Assembly: GCA_033977485.1 (NCBI GenBank)
Contig: CM066995.1
Location: 51,521,162 to 51,585,161, forward strand
Reading direction: 5' to 3'
Source: Hydrangea macrophylla
Taxonomy: Eukaryota; Streptophyta; Magnoliopsida; Cornales; Hydrangeaceae
Length of the DNA: 64,000 nt
In this document: one piece after another, positions 22,695-35,671 of the stretch
Position numbering within the stretch: the stretch's first letter is position 1
How the letters are laid out: every line of letters starts with the position of its first letter
Translations under genes and position numbers: made by a program
Notes under the pieces: model-generated
Seen by the model: only the letters and a program-made list of their open reading frames with translations
What the model was told of the DNA's origin: nothing
Databases searched by the model: none

Positions 22695-25581
22695 TATAGA
22701 CACCCCAATTTTGACCAAACGTCAAATTAAGGGGAGTGTACCTCCAAATCCGATGATGACAATGTCCGACTAATCTAAGACTTCCAAAGGTGATTCGAGC
22801 TCTTCAGAAAGTTTCGCAATTCAAACAAAAAGAAAGAACGAAGACAAAGAAAGAATAAAAGAGAACGACGTATGGTGTAGATTGTGGCAGTCACGGGTTA
22901 CCGTTGCGGTACTCTTTGATTGTCGTATGGCAGTCAGCATGTGTTGCACCGGTAGTTACTGATAGCCACAAAAATACGTCAAATGTCGCAAAAAATAGAA
23001 ATTCAGAAAAGACGGTAGTCCGCGAAGTTGTCCGCGGCCTTCAGTGAATGCCGCGGCAGCTGTCAGTGAGTGCCATTCTGGCAATTTCTAAGTGCCGCTT
23101 CCATCTCCATTGAGTGCTGCATTTTTGTGGCTGTCAGCTGTGAAATAGTACATTTTGTACCTTCAAAAGGACATCTAAAATTAGGGTTTTGCCTCTAAAA
23201 ATACTAAAATACCCTTTAAAAAATTGCCTATATATAGGGGATGAATATCCCATTACAAGGGATCTTGGTTTTTTTGGTATCTTAACTTGAGTTCTTGAAT
23301 CTCTTTGTTTTAAAACCTCTTAAAATTCTCTAAACACCATTAGGAGCAAGTTTAGAGGAGTTTAAGGAAGAAGTTGTATGAATTAGAAGAAGAAGAGTTT
23401 GAATCACCTTTGGAAGATTTTCAAAGACTTGAGAATTGAGGATACTTTGAGGTAACCTCTAAGTTAATTAGCATCTAATTCAAGTTCAACTACAATATAT
23501 AGGATTCTTTGGGATCCTCTACACATGCTAATGTTGTGATTGAACTTTTATCTCATTGATTTGGATCAAAATAATCCTAGGTTTAAGATTAAATAAATCA
23601 TGAAGTTAACCTAGATATTAGTTAAGTCTTGGTTTCCTTTTCTTTTCCTTTTTTATTATAATCATCTCTTAGAATTCATAAGACTTTCAATGTCTTACTT
23701 GAATCTATTGACTTGAAACCCTTTAGTTTCCTTGTAAGCTCATGTTTTATAAGGGAATTAAAGTTGATTTTAGTATGTTTGGTTAATGAATCTAAATCTA
23801 CCTCCATGGTCTAGGTTCATCAAATGAGTGCCTTTAGCCTCCAATGACCATCAAATGGGAGGAGGAGTAGTTTAAGTAAAGCCAAACTTAATGGCTTGGT
23901 AGCTAAAGTTAACAAATAAAGGGTGTATTTGACAAATAGTGCAGTGATTTCACCAACCACTGTTGATTAAAGATTTTTAGTTAAATAACGAACTGTTGGA
24001 ATTGAATGAAACCAATTGGAGAGTATCAATAACACAAAGTTTTACCAATGTGATTTTTGTTTTAATGAGATTTCATGTTTAAAGTGGTTTGGTCATGAGT
24101 TTTGTAAAGTAACTCTAATCTGTCCAGAGTTTCAGAATAGTAACACCTTCTTGAAATAAGTAAACCAGAACCTTAACCATGCATTCTTGGCTTTAAATAA
24201 TTTTTTCTATGGAGTTTAATGTGTTAATGAGATATCCTAAAAAGAATAGAGTCTTTCTGATTTGTTTACTATTTTTAAAAAATCGTACAAAATCTCTGGA
24301 CAGAGAATTGTAAATTTCAGAGGGATGTCTAGTGTTTGCTAATTCCCAGAGATTGAACCGTTGATCTTTGATTTTTCTTTTTGGGTTGGAAACTAGACTC
24401 ACAGAGGCATCTTGTGTCCAAAATTCATTGACATCAAACGATGAGAACTATGCTTTTCCAATTTTTGAAGTTTTGATTTGCTCTCTGTAATTTTTAGAAT
24501 TTTGGGACAGATTTGGTAAGCTTTGTAAATAACAGTTCAAATGACTTTTCTATGACCTAGGGCTTAAACCATGCTTTAATAATGGTTGGTTAAACTAAGA
24601 CCAAAAGTTAAATGGCCAAATCAAGGAATATTTCGTAGCTTATTCTTGTTTTTGTTCACATATCTTTATACACTCATCCGTGTAAATTGATACTTGTAAT
24701 TAGAATTCATTTTGTACTAGGAATAAACATAATTATGAGTTCCTTGTGATCATGTTGGGACTATACCATTTCTATATGGACACTGCATTGGCTCCTAGTT
24801 GAGACTTGCATATCTATAGAAACGGTGCATTTCCAACTAATTAGAAGGAATTCATAATTATGTCAATTCTTTCATACTTGATAGATTTAAGCTAGAAGTT
24901 TAAGAATTTTATTTATGATTCAACATTGTATCTTATCTAAAGCATGTGAACTGACCTTTTGTTATGTAACGCTATTAAGGTATGATTTCTCAAACCCCTC
25001 TTTACCTTATTCATTTCTTGGTTTTATTGATTTTCGACTTAATGCGCGACACCTAGAAATAGGTATTGCCTTATGTGTATATATGTGATTAGAGACCATT
25101 TCTTAGGTTTTATTTTCTTTCGTATGCATTGAACGTCTAATATTTTCAGTTGGATCCCTGATAAGTTCCCTCATTCCCTATTGCATATCATATTGCTTGC
25201 TAATTGAATTACATGGTTTTGAATGATATTTTCACCATTAACAATCTTACACCCTTTGGACATGCTTTTGTAATGTACATATAAATCTATGTATTAGTTG
25301 AGGGCACATTTAGATTTATAAATTCGATTAAAAGGATGTTGAGTAGAGGCCTATCACGAGATAGGATGAGAGGGGCTGTTTTAGTCCGTAGGGCTCATTC
25401 CCCTCTCATTCCATAATCCCTGGACCTAGAAATCTCTGGTTTTCCAAAAAGATCAGTTTATCTTAAAATAGTTTCTTAATTTTCCTTTTAAAAAAAAAAT
25501 TAAGTGGCGAAACGTGTTTTTGGTGTTTTGAATTTAGAAAGAAATTTAAAATGCTGTGGGTAAGAAAATGCGGTATCCACA
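22695..25581 (+). mobile_element. Solo LTR of a TAT/Ogre-like family related to Gypsy-E
   Basis: TSD GGCAC lies at 22690-22694 and 25582-25586. It starts TATAGACACCCCAATTTTGA (canonical start TGTAG, here G to A) and ends GCGGTATCCACA, the same termini as the Gypsy-E LTR on its sense strand. It is 2887 bp with no interior or second LTR. Full-length similarity to 45801-48742 is evident in several blocks, but the copy is clearly diverged. It most likely arose by LTR-LTR recombination after insertion in the Copia-D gag. Confidence 0.9.
22883..23236 (+). promoter_or_regulatory. Solo LTR: CGGCA-TGCCG hairpin array and TATA box
   Basis: Positions 22883-23150 carry degenerate GGCAGTCAGTGAGTGCC-type inverted repeats. 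TATATATA follows at 23229-23236. The order and spacing parallel the Gypsy-E LTR. Confidence 0.5.
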
Positions 25582-25871
25582 GGCACTGACAGAATCTTTC
25601 AACTAGTATTGGTGTTGTAACACATCAGCCATAGAAGCCAATATATAACAACGAGCCATCCCATTCGACTTCTTCCACTTGTCGAACTTGCGTCTAGCAA
25701 CAACCGTAGCATTTGCAGCGGGTTCTTCAGGGCATGGTGTGGTGAGAACATATATGCGATCCTCCGCAGTTAAAATGATGTCAAGGTTTTGTTTCCATTC
25801 TCTATAGTTATTTCTAGTTAACTTGTTCTGAGTGAGTATATAGCAAGTGGTCTAAATGCAAGTCCAGACAT

Positions 25872-27438
25872 TACGATTTACTGAAAAAATCAAACAGATA
25901 AAATAAATATGGATATTAGAATTTGACAGTTTGAAATAAAAGAATCCTTAAAACTCTTATTTTAAAAAAACAAAGTCGCCGGAATATTAAAACAAAAGAG
26001 TAAAACCTCCGTGTGGCGGTAAATACTCGATCTTTTGATTAATAATGACTTGTCTGCTATGCAACTCTTGCAAAACAAGTTATGACTCCCGAACCTATTT
26101 GATCTCTAAGTTTCTAAATAATTCCCCGTGTAAGATCCCTTATCCATAGCTTAGCTAGTGTGTACCAATAACTAGGATCCAATCACAACTGCCTCAAGTA
26201 GTGCCTCCATGTGGTGGTCACCCTCTAACACGTTTGATTGATCCTATCCATAGGAAGTTCACATCTAGTAACCAATGAGTAGTGTACCCTCCATATGGAA
26301 TGATCACTCCTGGCAAAGTGACACAGAATGCACTACTCATCTTACAGTGAACCATTAATGGAAGATCTTGGGTGTTATAAAATAAGACCCTCTCCCACTA
26401 GATTTGATAAAAAGGATTTTTCTTTTAGAAAATTATTTCTACTCATTGCCCATAGACATCCAATGTCTACTAATAAGTTGAAACGGTTTTTCAATTTTAT
26501 TTTAGAAAACTTGTTTTACATGCATACAAGCAGTAACAAAATAATTAATGGCTTGCTCTTCCATCTTCATGGATTTTCTAATTCTATTACATTGGTCCTA
26601 TGCTTTTTTCGAAGCTTATAATTATCTAGAAATAGAAAAAATAATAATAAAATAAAAGGCTAGGGAAACCGGTGCGACTTTCCTTTTCGTAGGATTGAAG
26701 TCGCAGTGACCTTTACATATGCCTTTAAAACCAAACCAAAGTAAATACAACAAATACCAATCTAAAATATTTAAATATAGAGTTTAAAGGAATTGGTACC
26801 ATGGGAGATAGTGGACTAATCTTACTACAAAAAAGTCAGTTGTACGCACATCCATGCATATATTACAAATGTATGTAACTATTACCCTTAATTTGATTCA
26901 CATAGAACATATACTCTTTATGTACTGATTTAGAACTTACAAATAGCATCTTAGTTCTCTGTCACACTTCGATCGATCGAGAAGAGTTCTATCGATCGAT
27001 CATTCGATCGATTGAACATTCTCCAATCGATTTAACTTTCAGTTTCACAGAATGTTTTAAAAAATTTACAGAATAATTTAAAATTAAAGTATGTAATTTA
27101 AAAACCTTTACAACTGTGAACAAAACACCTGGACATAGAATCTATCTCGATCGATCAAACACAGTTCAATCGATTGAACAAATTAAAGTTTGATTGATCG
27201 AAAGTTGTTCGATTGCTTGAGATCAGAGAGGTTCAATCGATCGAACATACTTCGATCGATCGAACCCACCTCGATCGATTGAACCCACCATGCATCCAAT
27301 GCAATCACAGATTTGTATTCTGCTACGAGATTGCTGTAGAAACAGATCTGTGATGATGCAGTTTCGAAAACAGTTCTAAAATCAACATGCAAATCAAAGC
27401 GAATGTTTCAAAACGCATCTATAGATCCAAACAAGCCT
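25872..27438 (-). other. Copia-D leader
   Basis: Aligns with the Copia-C leader in reverse. The four CCTCCNTRTGG motifs (26006, about 26124 as CCCCGTGTAAG, 26204 and 26289) match the four ACGGAGG motifs of Copia-C. A large cluster of GATCGATC-type words lies at about 26966-27290, many of them CpG-decayed. No coding frame is seen. Confidence 0.7.
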
Positions 27439-27451
27439 GGCTCGGATACCA
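27439..27451 (-). other. Copia-D primer-binding site
   Basis: The minus strand reads TGGTATCCGAGCC, one change from the initiator tRNA-Met site of Copia-C, 2 bp from the LTR end. Confidence 0.85.
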
Positions 27452-27453
27452 AT

Positions 27454-28726
27454 TGAAGGAAAAATAGTTTTAAACATTATTTTAAATGAGCAGCAGAAAG
27501 ATTAATTTACAAAAACTTATTGGTATGCCCGAATCTACTACTCGTTAACTCTATAGATGCGTATGCATAAGAAGGAGAAAAGATTATACCTCAGGTCTTG
27601 AACCCAATTCTGATTGTCTTCTTTCTCGATGGTGCAGCAGCCTCCATTAGGTTTTCTTCACCCTTATGACTCCTACGGATACTTCCGGAGAGGCTAGAGT
27701 TGGTGGGAACTCTAAACGGGGAGGATAAGAAGGCTAAAGAAGACCTAAAATAGTTTCTGCACCTTTCCTATAGAAAAACGACGATCATTAGACTCTGTAC
27801 ACAGCTGTCCTATTTATAGATTTCCAAAATTGACTTTAAGACTTCGACCAATCGAAGTGGCATCGATCGATCAAACCTTCGATCGATTGAACCACTTTCG
27901 ATCGATCAAACTTGTCATGACTTCAATCGATCAAAACTCTTTCAATCGATCAAACCCGCCTTAATAAGATCCTCATGTGCCTTTCCAAGCATCCTGGCGG
28001 AGCTAAGAATGGGACCTCCTAGGCTCTTCATTGTTGGCTCAGACCAGTTGTTAATTCCCATAACCAAACTCTTTGATTAGTAAACTAACTAGCTGGTCAG
28101 TTAACGTTTACTCCACTATAAAACGATAACTGAACTCCAACATAAAAGAACATATCTGAAGCGATAACTAGACTTGTATGGTGTACTAATGTCTCTCTAT
28201 CATCAACATTCGTAATCATATTCAGGTAGTCAGATAAACGGTTACTGTCACCTGAATCATGATTACTTCTTGTATTCCTGAAGTCCCATTCACCACTCAT
28301 TATTACCAAACATGTTGATAACTACTTATCAGCAAGACTGTAGTTCTCAGTAATCAACTTGGTGACATTCTAAAGGGAATGCTTACTCTTTAACAGAGGG
28401 TAGATTCTATCTTGACAATATATGTGAACACGACATACCTAAGATACCCAGGTGTTGATCTTTTGTAGACCTCACTGATTGGTAAGTCAAAGCAGCCATA
28501 TCCATAGTCTGTGTTCATAAGCATCTCAAGATTAAGAACGCGTACCTTATACAAGTTATGAGTTCCTATCGACTGTTGACAGCCTTAAGCGTCAATAGGA
28601 AAGCTCAGTTCTGTCAATGCACTTTAAGTACCAGCATATCAACTAAGAGATATACTCTAGTGATTGAGATTCATCACTCCATCCAATGGTAGTTAATCAT
28701 GCTATAGTGTAAACCTAACGAGATAT
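27454..28726 (-). repeat. Copia-D 5' LTR, downstream part
   Basis: Starts TGAAGGAAAAATAG on plus (the LTR end on minus). TATTTATA is at 27811-27818, with the palindrome array at 27840-27956. It is broken at 28726 by Gypsy-E, and the rest is at 48748-48971. The combined length of about 1497 bp matches the 1493 bp of Copia-C. Confidence 0.92.
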
Positions 28727-31490
28727 TGTGGATATCGCATTTTTCTTACCCACAGCTTTTCTTACTTAAAATCCTTTTCAAATTTTCAAATTCGAAAACA
28801 AATGAGTCGCCACTTAATTTTTAAAAGGAGAATTAAGAAACCATTTTAAAAGCAAACTGATCTTTTAGAAACCAGAGATTAACTAGGTCCGGGGATTATG
28901 GAATGAGAGAGAAAGGAGCCCGTCGGACTAAAACACCCTCTCTCGTCCTATCTTGTGATAGGCCTCTACTCAACATCCTTTTAATCAAATTTATTAATCT
29001 AAGCATGCCCTCAACTAATACATATATACATATACATCACAAAAGCATGTTCAAAGGGTGTAAAATTGCAATTGACAAAATACCATTCAAAAGCCACATA
29101 ATTCAGGTAGCAAGCGATATGATATGCAATAGAGAACGAGTGAACTTACCCGGGATTCAGCGGCGATAGTAAACGTGCAATGCATGTGAACAAAAGAAAA
29201 TCCTAAAAAGAGTCTCTAATCACATGTACACATAAGGCAAAACCTAATTCTAAGGTGTCGCGCATTAAGTCGAAAAATCAATAAAATCAAGAAATTAAGA
29301 TAAACTAAAGAGAAGTCCTAGAAATCATACCTTAATAGCGCTACAAAACAAAGGGTTAGTCCACATGCTTCACATAATAATAATATGATATCAAACAATC
29401 AATCCTAATTCTCTAACTTATACCTAGCAAGCAATGAAATCCAACTTTATCCAATTACTAGTTCTAATTAATGTGCATAAATGAATGGATGTGGACAAGA
29501 ATAAGACATGAATTTATTCACTAATTTGGGTCACTTAGCCTCTGGATTTAAGCTAAGCTACCATTATTCAAAGTATGATTTGGGTCCTAAGGCATTGAGA
29601 GACCATTTGAGTTGAAATAAATAAGATTAGACAAAAATAGTAGCAGTTTTTATGAATTACAGAGAGCAGACCAGATGTTCAAAAATCGAAATAAAATACT
29701 TCAACGGTTAGATATGAATGATATTTGGATATGTTGTGCTTCTATGAGTCTAGTTTCTAACCCAGAAAGAAAATCAAGGTTTAAACGGTTAGATCTCCGG
29801 GAATGTAGAAAACACTAGGCATCACTCAGCATTTTACAACTCTCTGTCCAGAGATCTTGTATGATTTTTTAAAAATAGCAAACAAGTCCGAATTGCTTCA
29901 TTATTTTTAGGGAACCTTCATAACACATTAAGGTTCTTATAAACAATTATTAGAGGTCATGAAAACTTGGTTAGATCTCTGATCTATCAATTTTAAAATT
30001 GGTTTGCTGTTCTGAAACTATTCTGAAACTCTGGATAGATTGTGGTTGTCTCACAAAACCCATGATCAAACCCTTCTAAACATAAAACCACCTCAAAACA
30101 AAAATTACAGTGGTAGAACGATGTGTTATTGACACTTTCCCGTTGGTTTCACTTGATTTCAACGGTTAGATTTCGAACTAAAAATCTTTGATCAAAAACA
30201 GTTCGTGAACTCACTGTTTTTATTTTGCTAGTTCAACTTTGTTGGTTAACCTCAACTATTGAAAACATGAAGTTGAGATTAAACCAAACTACTTTTCTTA
30301 CCATTTGATGGTCCTTGAAGACTAAAAGTCACTTTATGCTTATGGATTTTGATGAAGTATGAAGTGAACTTCTCAAAATTCCAAACAATGAACTCAAAAC
30401 TTTATAGACCAAAGCTTGAATTCAATTTAGTACTCCTACCATTTGATGGTCATGGGAGACAAAGACATGGCTAATACTCCTAAGTTTCAAGAAGAATAAG
30501 GGAATGACTTCATTAAATACCAAGTTTAGAAGATCCAAGTCATGGGCATGGACTTGGATTCAACTATGTAAAACAAAGTGATGATCAAATCTTGTCTCTC
30601 ATGTAGAGTATGAGCTTTACATGAGGTTCAAAGGATCATACTCAAGAGAATCAAGAGAGATATTGAAAATCTCCAAGACTCTCAAGAGAAGAATATATAC
30701 AAGAAATTGAAGGGAGAATTAGAAATAGAAACTTCTAGGCTTTCTTGACAAACAAAGATAACAAGAGATTTTAGTCCAAAAAGAAAAAATGAGTAAACAA
30801 ACAATCTAAGGCATAGGGGATCACCTCCAAATTATCCTCAAAGTATTCTTTGAAGATTTTCCAAACTCTTCTTCTTAATTCTCTAAACTCTCTTCTCTTT
30901 TCTCTCCAAAAAATGTGTTGATGTAGTAGTCCCCTCTTGTGTTGTCTCTCCTTCTCTCTTATAGGCAAAATTACCATGTAGTAGTATCGCGACTGCCGCG
31001 CGGCATTCATCCAATGCCGCGGCAAATTAATGGATTGCCGCATTTTTGTCAGTCTTACTTTATCAGTTTTTGTTCTTATTCGCATACGCATACGTATTGC
31101 TCTGCAGAATACAGACTTTAAAAGTGAACGGCAGTTAGAAATTTCAGGCGGCACTCGGTGAATGCCGGCCCGGCACTCTGTGACTGCCGTGCGGCAGTCA
31201 CAGAGTGTCGCGGCAGTCTGCCGTGTGCCGGTTTTAGCTAAAATTCCCCCTTTTAGATTTTTCTTTTTTCAAAGCAAATGATTCTTGAGGATATTTTCCG
31301 AAAATTATGTTTTATACATGAATTCTCCTAAATACCTGGTATTTTCTCTTTTCTGTGAAATTTTACCGCGTTTTTAGAGAACTTTCTGAAAGAGCTTGGA
31401 ATACTTCGAATCTTCCGGTCCTTGTTATCATCGGATACGGAGGCGACACTCTCCTGAATTCGACGGTTGGTCAAAATTGGGGTGTCTACA
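28727..31490 (-). repeat. Gypsy-E 3' LTR
   Basis: Starts TGTGGATATCGC and ends GGGGTGTCTACA on plus. It lacks 178 bp of the palindrome array present in the other LTR. An interior plus-strand frame (28903-29169) lies wholly in the LTR and has no recognisable domain. Confidence 0.94.
30958..31231 (-). promoter_or_regulatory. Gypsy-E 3' LTR: shortened hairpin array and TATA box
   Basis: On the minus strand, CGGCA-N-TGCCG units (31231-30988) are followed by CCTATAAGAG (TATAAG at 30963-30958). The array is shorter than in the 5' LTR. Confidence 0.55.
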
Positions 31491-31503
31491 GTTTGCCCCT
31501 CTT
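31491..31503 (-). other. Gypsy-E polypurine tract
   Basis: The minus strand reads AAAGAGGGGCAAAC directly before the LTR start TGTAGACACC. Two further GGGGCAAAC copies occur at 37757-37766 and 37804-37813, on the far side of the antisense cassette. Confidence 0.85.
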
Positions 31504-31655
31504 TGACAGAGCTTGTGGGGCAACGCGTCCCATAAGTGAATGTCAAAGCCTGTGTGAAGACAAGCCTTTTGACCAGACTGTCGAATTTAGGTAAAAAAAT
31601 GCGTTGCAAAAATTGGCTTGTATGGACGGTTCATGTTGGTCGTGCTCAATGGCGA

Positions 31656-31698
31656 GTTGCCTATGTATCCCATCGGGAATCAGACCAAAGCGTAGTTC
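31656..31698. repeat. Gypsy-E 3' UTR motif, copy next to the 3' LTR
   Basis: The plus strand reads GTTGCCTATGTATCCC, then ATCGGGAATCAG, then AGCGTAGTTC. A near-identical block lies at 37963-38006, right behind the integrase stop. The two copies bracket the antisense genes. Confidence 0.75.
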
Positions 31699-31947
31699 AA
31701 ACACGGGGGCCGAACACACACAAACGCAAGTAGTCATACGGATGAATGCACCTATCCAATCGTGATGCAAATGCCATGCCATGGTTCTTTCTGAATTGAA
31801 CCGGTTGTACAAATGTCATGCTCATCATGTCTTCCTTACGCATTTTGTGTGACGTGTTATTTAAGGAAGATCACCTAATTCAGTGACTGATGCGAAGACC
31901 TCTTACAGGGGTCATGATTTTTTGATTTTTTTTTATTTGATCTCAGG

Positions 31948-32815
31948 GGGAATATAAATCTATTATATTCCCAAAAACGGGGGTTAACGCAAATCTGTTG
32001 CGAGAACCGAGAATATAAGCCTGTTATATTCTAAAAAACGTGGGTTAACGCAAATCTGTTGCGAGAAGCGAGAATATAAGTCTGTTATATTCCCCAAAAC
32101 ATGGGTTAACACAAATCTGTTGCGAGAACCGAGAATATAAGTCTGTTATATTCCCAAAAACGTGAGTTAACGCAAATCTGTTACAAGAACTGAGAATATA
32201 AGTCTGTTATATTCCCAAAAACGTGGGTTAGCGCAAATCTGTTGCGAGAACCGAGAATATAAGTCTGTTATATTCCCAAAAACGTGGGTTAACGCAAATC
32301 TGTTGCGAGAACCGAGAATATAAGTCTGTTATATTCCCAAAAACGTGGGTTAACGCAAATCTATTGCGAGAACCGAGAATATAAGTCTGTTATATTCCCA
32401 AAAATGTGGGTTAACGCAAATCTGTTGCGAGAATCGAGAATATAAGTCTGTTATATTCCCAAAAACGTGGGTTAACGCAAATCTGTTACGAGAATCGAGA
32501 ATATAAGTCTGTTATATTCCCAAAAATGTGGGTTAACGCAAATCTGTTGCGAGAACCGAGAATATAAGTCTGTTATATTCCCAAAAATGTGGGTTAACGC
32601 AAATCTGTTGCGAGAACCGAGAATATTAGTCTGTTATATTCCCAAAAATGTGGGTTAACGCAAATTTATTACGAGAACCGAGAATATAAGTCTGTTATAT
32701 TCCCAAAAACGTGGGTTAATGCAAATCTGTTGCGAGAACCGAGAATATAAGTCTGTTATATTCCCAAAATAGGGGTTAACGCAAATCTGTTGCGAGAACC
32801 AAGAATATAAATCGG
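31948..32815. repeat. 61-bp tandem array, about 14 units, two hairpins per unit
   Basis: The period of 61 bp is regular from 31981 to about 32815, after a partial unit at 31948-31980. Each unit contains CGCAAATCTGTTGCG (5-bp stem) and GAATATAAGTCTGTTATATTC-type dyads (8-bp stem GAATATAA/TTATATTC). Both stems enclose a pentaloop RTCTG. Most unit differences look like C-T or G-A transitions, and I saw no compensatory stem changes. It lies in the 3' part of the element, where Ogre/TAT elements are known to carry variable tandem repeats. Confidence 0.93.
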
Positions 32816-33070
32816 GGCCCACGGGTTTAAATATTTTTACCTTTCAGAATTGGGAGTCACGGGCTCAGACATCTGTAATTTTCAAAAAATGGGGGCCCAC
32901 TGGCTCATATATACTTTTAAATTTCAAAATTTGTAGTCATTGTGTACCTAAAAAACGACCCTGAGGGCCAAAAGTGCAATGAGGGCAATTTTTGGGGCCT
33001 CAAATTCAATTTTCGGGACTTGATTTGAATTTTTGGAGGGAAAGTAAATATCCTTGAACCGCCTTAATCG

Positions 33071-33211
33071 CGGCACACGCGGTTTTTAGCGGCAGTCCGT
33101 GACTGCTGCGCGGCACTCACGGAGTGCCGTTGCGGCACTCGGCGAGTGCCGCGCGGCAATTGACCGACTGCCGCGCACGAAAAAATGAGTGCCGCGTTTG
33201 AGCGGCAGTGG
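33071..33211 (+). promoter_or_regulatory. Hairpin array upstream of the antisense PMD gene
   Basis: Repeated inverted repeats such as GCGGCACTCGGCGAGTGCCG, the same words as in the Gypsy-E LTR arrays. They sit about 230 bp before the plus-strand ATG at 33438. No clear TATA box; CCTATATTGAT near 33309 is the best candidate. Confidence 0.45.
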
Positions 33212-33437
33212 CTTAAACCGCCGGGGTTCAAAACATTTTTCTCATTCTCTCACTCTCTTCATCTCAAAATCTCTCTGGAGAAAATTTTCTCTTTTTCTTT
33301 CCTCACTCCTATATTGATCTACGACGTTCACAAGTTAGTTCTGCTAGATCAAAGTTTGATTAAACCTGTTTACTTCATTGTTTTTCTGAATTTTCATTAA
33401 TCTAACGCATGGATTCTCTCTTTTTCTTTGACAGATT

Positions 33438-35671
33438 ATGGCGAGTGGTTCAGGGCGTAAGAAGAAGGCCAGCTACACTGCTACTCATCACCCGGACTCT
33501 ACACTCCTACTGAGGGACCCCGATGAGCATTTGTCGGCCCGCGCGTTCAAGCACGAGGTAAACGCTCCCCTTTTATTTATTTCCTCTTGACTGCAAACGA
33601 GTGCTCTGCTTGTGAAATCTCCTATGAACACTCCTTTATTTATTATTTAGTCACTGTTGTTGCTTTCTTCTTTATCCACTCCCTAACAATAAACCTTTTT
33701 ATTCCTTCTTACAGCTGCAGCCGAAGGTGTTGAAGGGTCATGGCAGCCTTGCTCATGGCCACGAGTGGTATACGGAGCTGAGTGAGACCATACGGGGGCT
33801 TATTGATGCAGCAGGGTTTGGAGACTTCGTCAAACTCTTGACGAAGAGCTCCAACGACCTACAGCAGATGCATGCGTTGGCTGAGCGGTGGTGGGATACC
33901 ACGAGTACTTTTCACTTTTCATTCGGCGAGATGACGTTGACGCCATTGGACTTTTCCATGATCATAGGGATCGCCTTTGGAGGGGAGCCTCTGAGGTACT
34001 TGACAGACTAGGAGTGGGACCAGATGGAGCCGTTGTTAGGGGTGGTTCCGGAGGAGGCCTTGGTCACGGCCCGGTGGTTTATGGATACCTTCCGGGGTAA
34101 ACCCGGCTTTACCGATGAGCAGATGGCCCGAGGCTTTCTGATGTACATGCTGGGGTGCTCTCTGTTGAGCACCAAGGGTGACCAGATTTCTGCTTCCTTG
34201 GTGGCGTCGCTGGAGCGTCTGGACCGGGTCGCTGAGTTTGATGGCTGGTGCAGGGTTATCTATCCTGTACAGGCATATGAGTGCCATTTCCCGGGATAGG
34301 TCGGCCGCTACCAGCGGGTATTGGAGAGCGTGGGAGGTATATTTTCACGTTTCATTGCCCTTTTTATGCTTTCAGTAATTTATTCAATTTGAGAAACTAA
34401 CCCCCTTATTTCATTATCGTAGATCTGGTCTCATGAGTATTTTCGCATGATGTCTCCAGTGACACGCGACGCTGACATCCTCGTCATGCCCCAGGGGCTA
34501 AAATGGGCGAAGGACAGGGTTGGGCGGAAGACCAGGGCTCACGACTTTGTTTCGTTCAGGAACTTCCTGACGAACCTGAGGGAGGAGCACGTGCATTGGC
34601 AGCCATGGCTCAGGGTGCTGCCCGAGGCTAGTGTGGGGATTCGAGAGTCGGCCGGGTATGACCCGACGAGGTGACTTCTATGTGGGCCAGAGGGCCAAGC
34701 GTGGTATCTAGGAGAGAGGGTGACCAGGTAGTCACTAGCGGCCCCCAGATTCTTCGTGCCATTCCCTCCTCCCGACTCTATGAGGGCCACGGATACACTT
34801 CAGGGCAGCGAGTTCACGGCTGCTCGAGCCGGCTTCGGTATCCACGGCTTCTTGGACGATCCTGACGGATATGCGGCCTTCCGTGCCGCCAAGCTGATGC
34901 CGGACTTCCCTCTGATAGAAGTGACTCGGGTGAGTAAATGATTCCTTTATTATCTCTGTGAGTTCTCCTTTTATTCCTTTTTCATGTTTTATTACCTTTG
35001 TTTGCAGCCTGTTCCTGCTGCGGTTCGACCTCCTGCCTTGCCCGAGTGGGACTGGACCATGTCGACCGTCTCATTTGGTGAGCCCCACGTGACGACGATC
35101 CCCCGGCTATCACGGGACGCCCCCACTATTCCTATCCATTATGACGTCGTCCCGCGTGCCTACGCGGAGGAGGGTCTGACGTATGCCCATAGCGTGCGAC
35201 AGTGGGTTCTCGGGCGCGAGTGGATGGTAAGAGACTCCTCTCCACCTTTCACTTTCACTGTCACTTTGACGGCGATTTTGATTGTCCCCCTTCTTACTAA
35301 TCTTTTATTCTCGGGACTTGCTTTTCAGGCTGAGGGAGCTCGGGCGACTGCTGCGACCCAGCTGAGGGCCCAGGTATGATCTTTTATTCCTTTTATTCTC
35401 AGTATTTTATCCGTTGTTTCAACGTTGCCTGGACTTATTTTTCTCATTTCAGGCGGAGGAGATCAGAGTCCTATCTCAGCAGGTGGGTCAGCTTCTGCAG
35501 CGGCTTCAGCAGTTTAGCATCTCTCTCAGCGATGCCCCCGGAGGTAGCGGTGGCAGAGGCCGAGGCAGCGGACGTGGAGAGAATGGTGGAGGCAGCGGGA
35601 CCGAGTCAGAGGAGGAGCCTCTTAGGCGCACGACTCGTCAGACTCGCGGTCGGGGTCGGGGTCGGAGCTGA
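33438..35671 (+). pseudogene. Antisense plant mobile domain (PMD) gene with introns, decayed
   Basis: Six exons with GT-AG borders are readable: 33438-33557; 33715 to about 34330; 34423-34929; 35008-35226; 35329-35373; 35453-35671. Exon 1 encodes MASGSGRKKKASYTATHHPD. Exon 2 holds the PMD core: ALAERWWDTTSTFHFSFGEM, then LTPLDFSMIIGIAFGGEPL and ARGFLMYMLGCSLLSTKGDQ. Exon 3 keeps WYLGERVTR and RFFVPFPPPDSM in a shifted frame. The last exon encodes a coiled, Gln-rich stretch and a GRGRGSGRG / TRGRGRGRS tail. In-frame TAGs at 34009 and 34297, one in exon 3, and a 1-nt frame change show decay; the exon 2/3 border is uncertain. PMD proteins of the MAIN/MAIL type act in plant nuclei in development and transposon silencing. 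The gene is opposite to the retroelement RNA, which preserves its introns. Confidence 0.8.

Larger units (their letters stand above)
22253..25871 (-). pseudogene. Copia-D gag remnant, split by a solo LTR
   Basis: The ATG equivalent to that of Copia-C is at 25871-25869. Gag is readable from about 25760 to 25587 ([20 protein letters not shown]) and resumes after the solo LTR at 22689 (IIKSLKEMFGDHSRPSRQ). It ends at SIGPVPKIA, where it fuses directly to the 3' LTR. Zinc knuckle, protease, integrase, RT and RNase H are all absent. An early deletion and an in-frame stop (HQY then stop) also break it. Confidence 0.88.

Noticed and set aside
28903..29169. An 88-aa plus-strand frame, repeated at 45977-46243
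   Set aside because: It is inside both Gypsy-E LTRs, antisense to the element, with no domain and no promoter evidence.
31948..32815. A CRISPR-like array
   Set aside because: The 61-bp units are tandem with no unique spacers, in a plant retrotransposon and with no cas genes.
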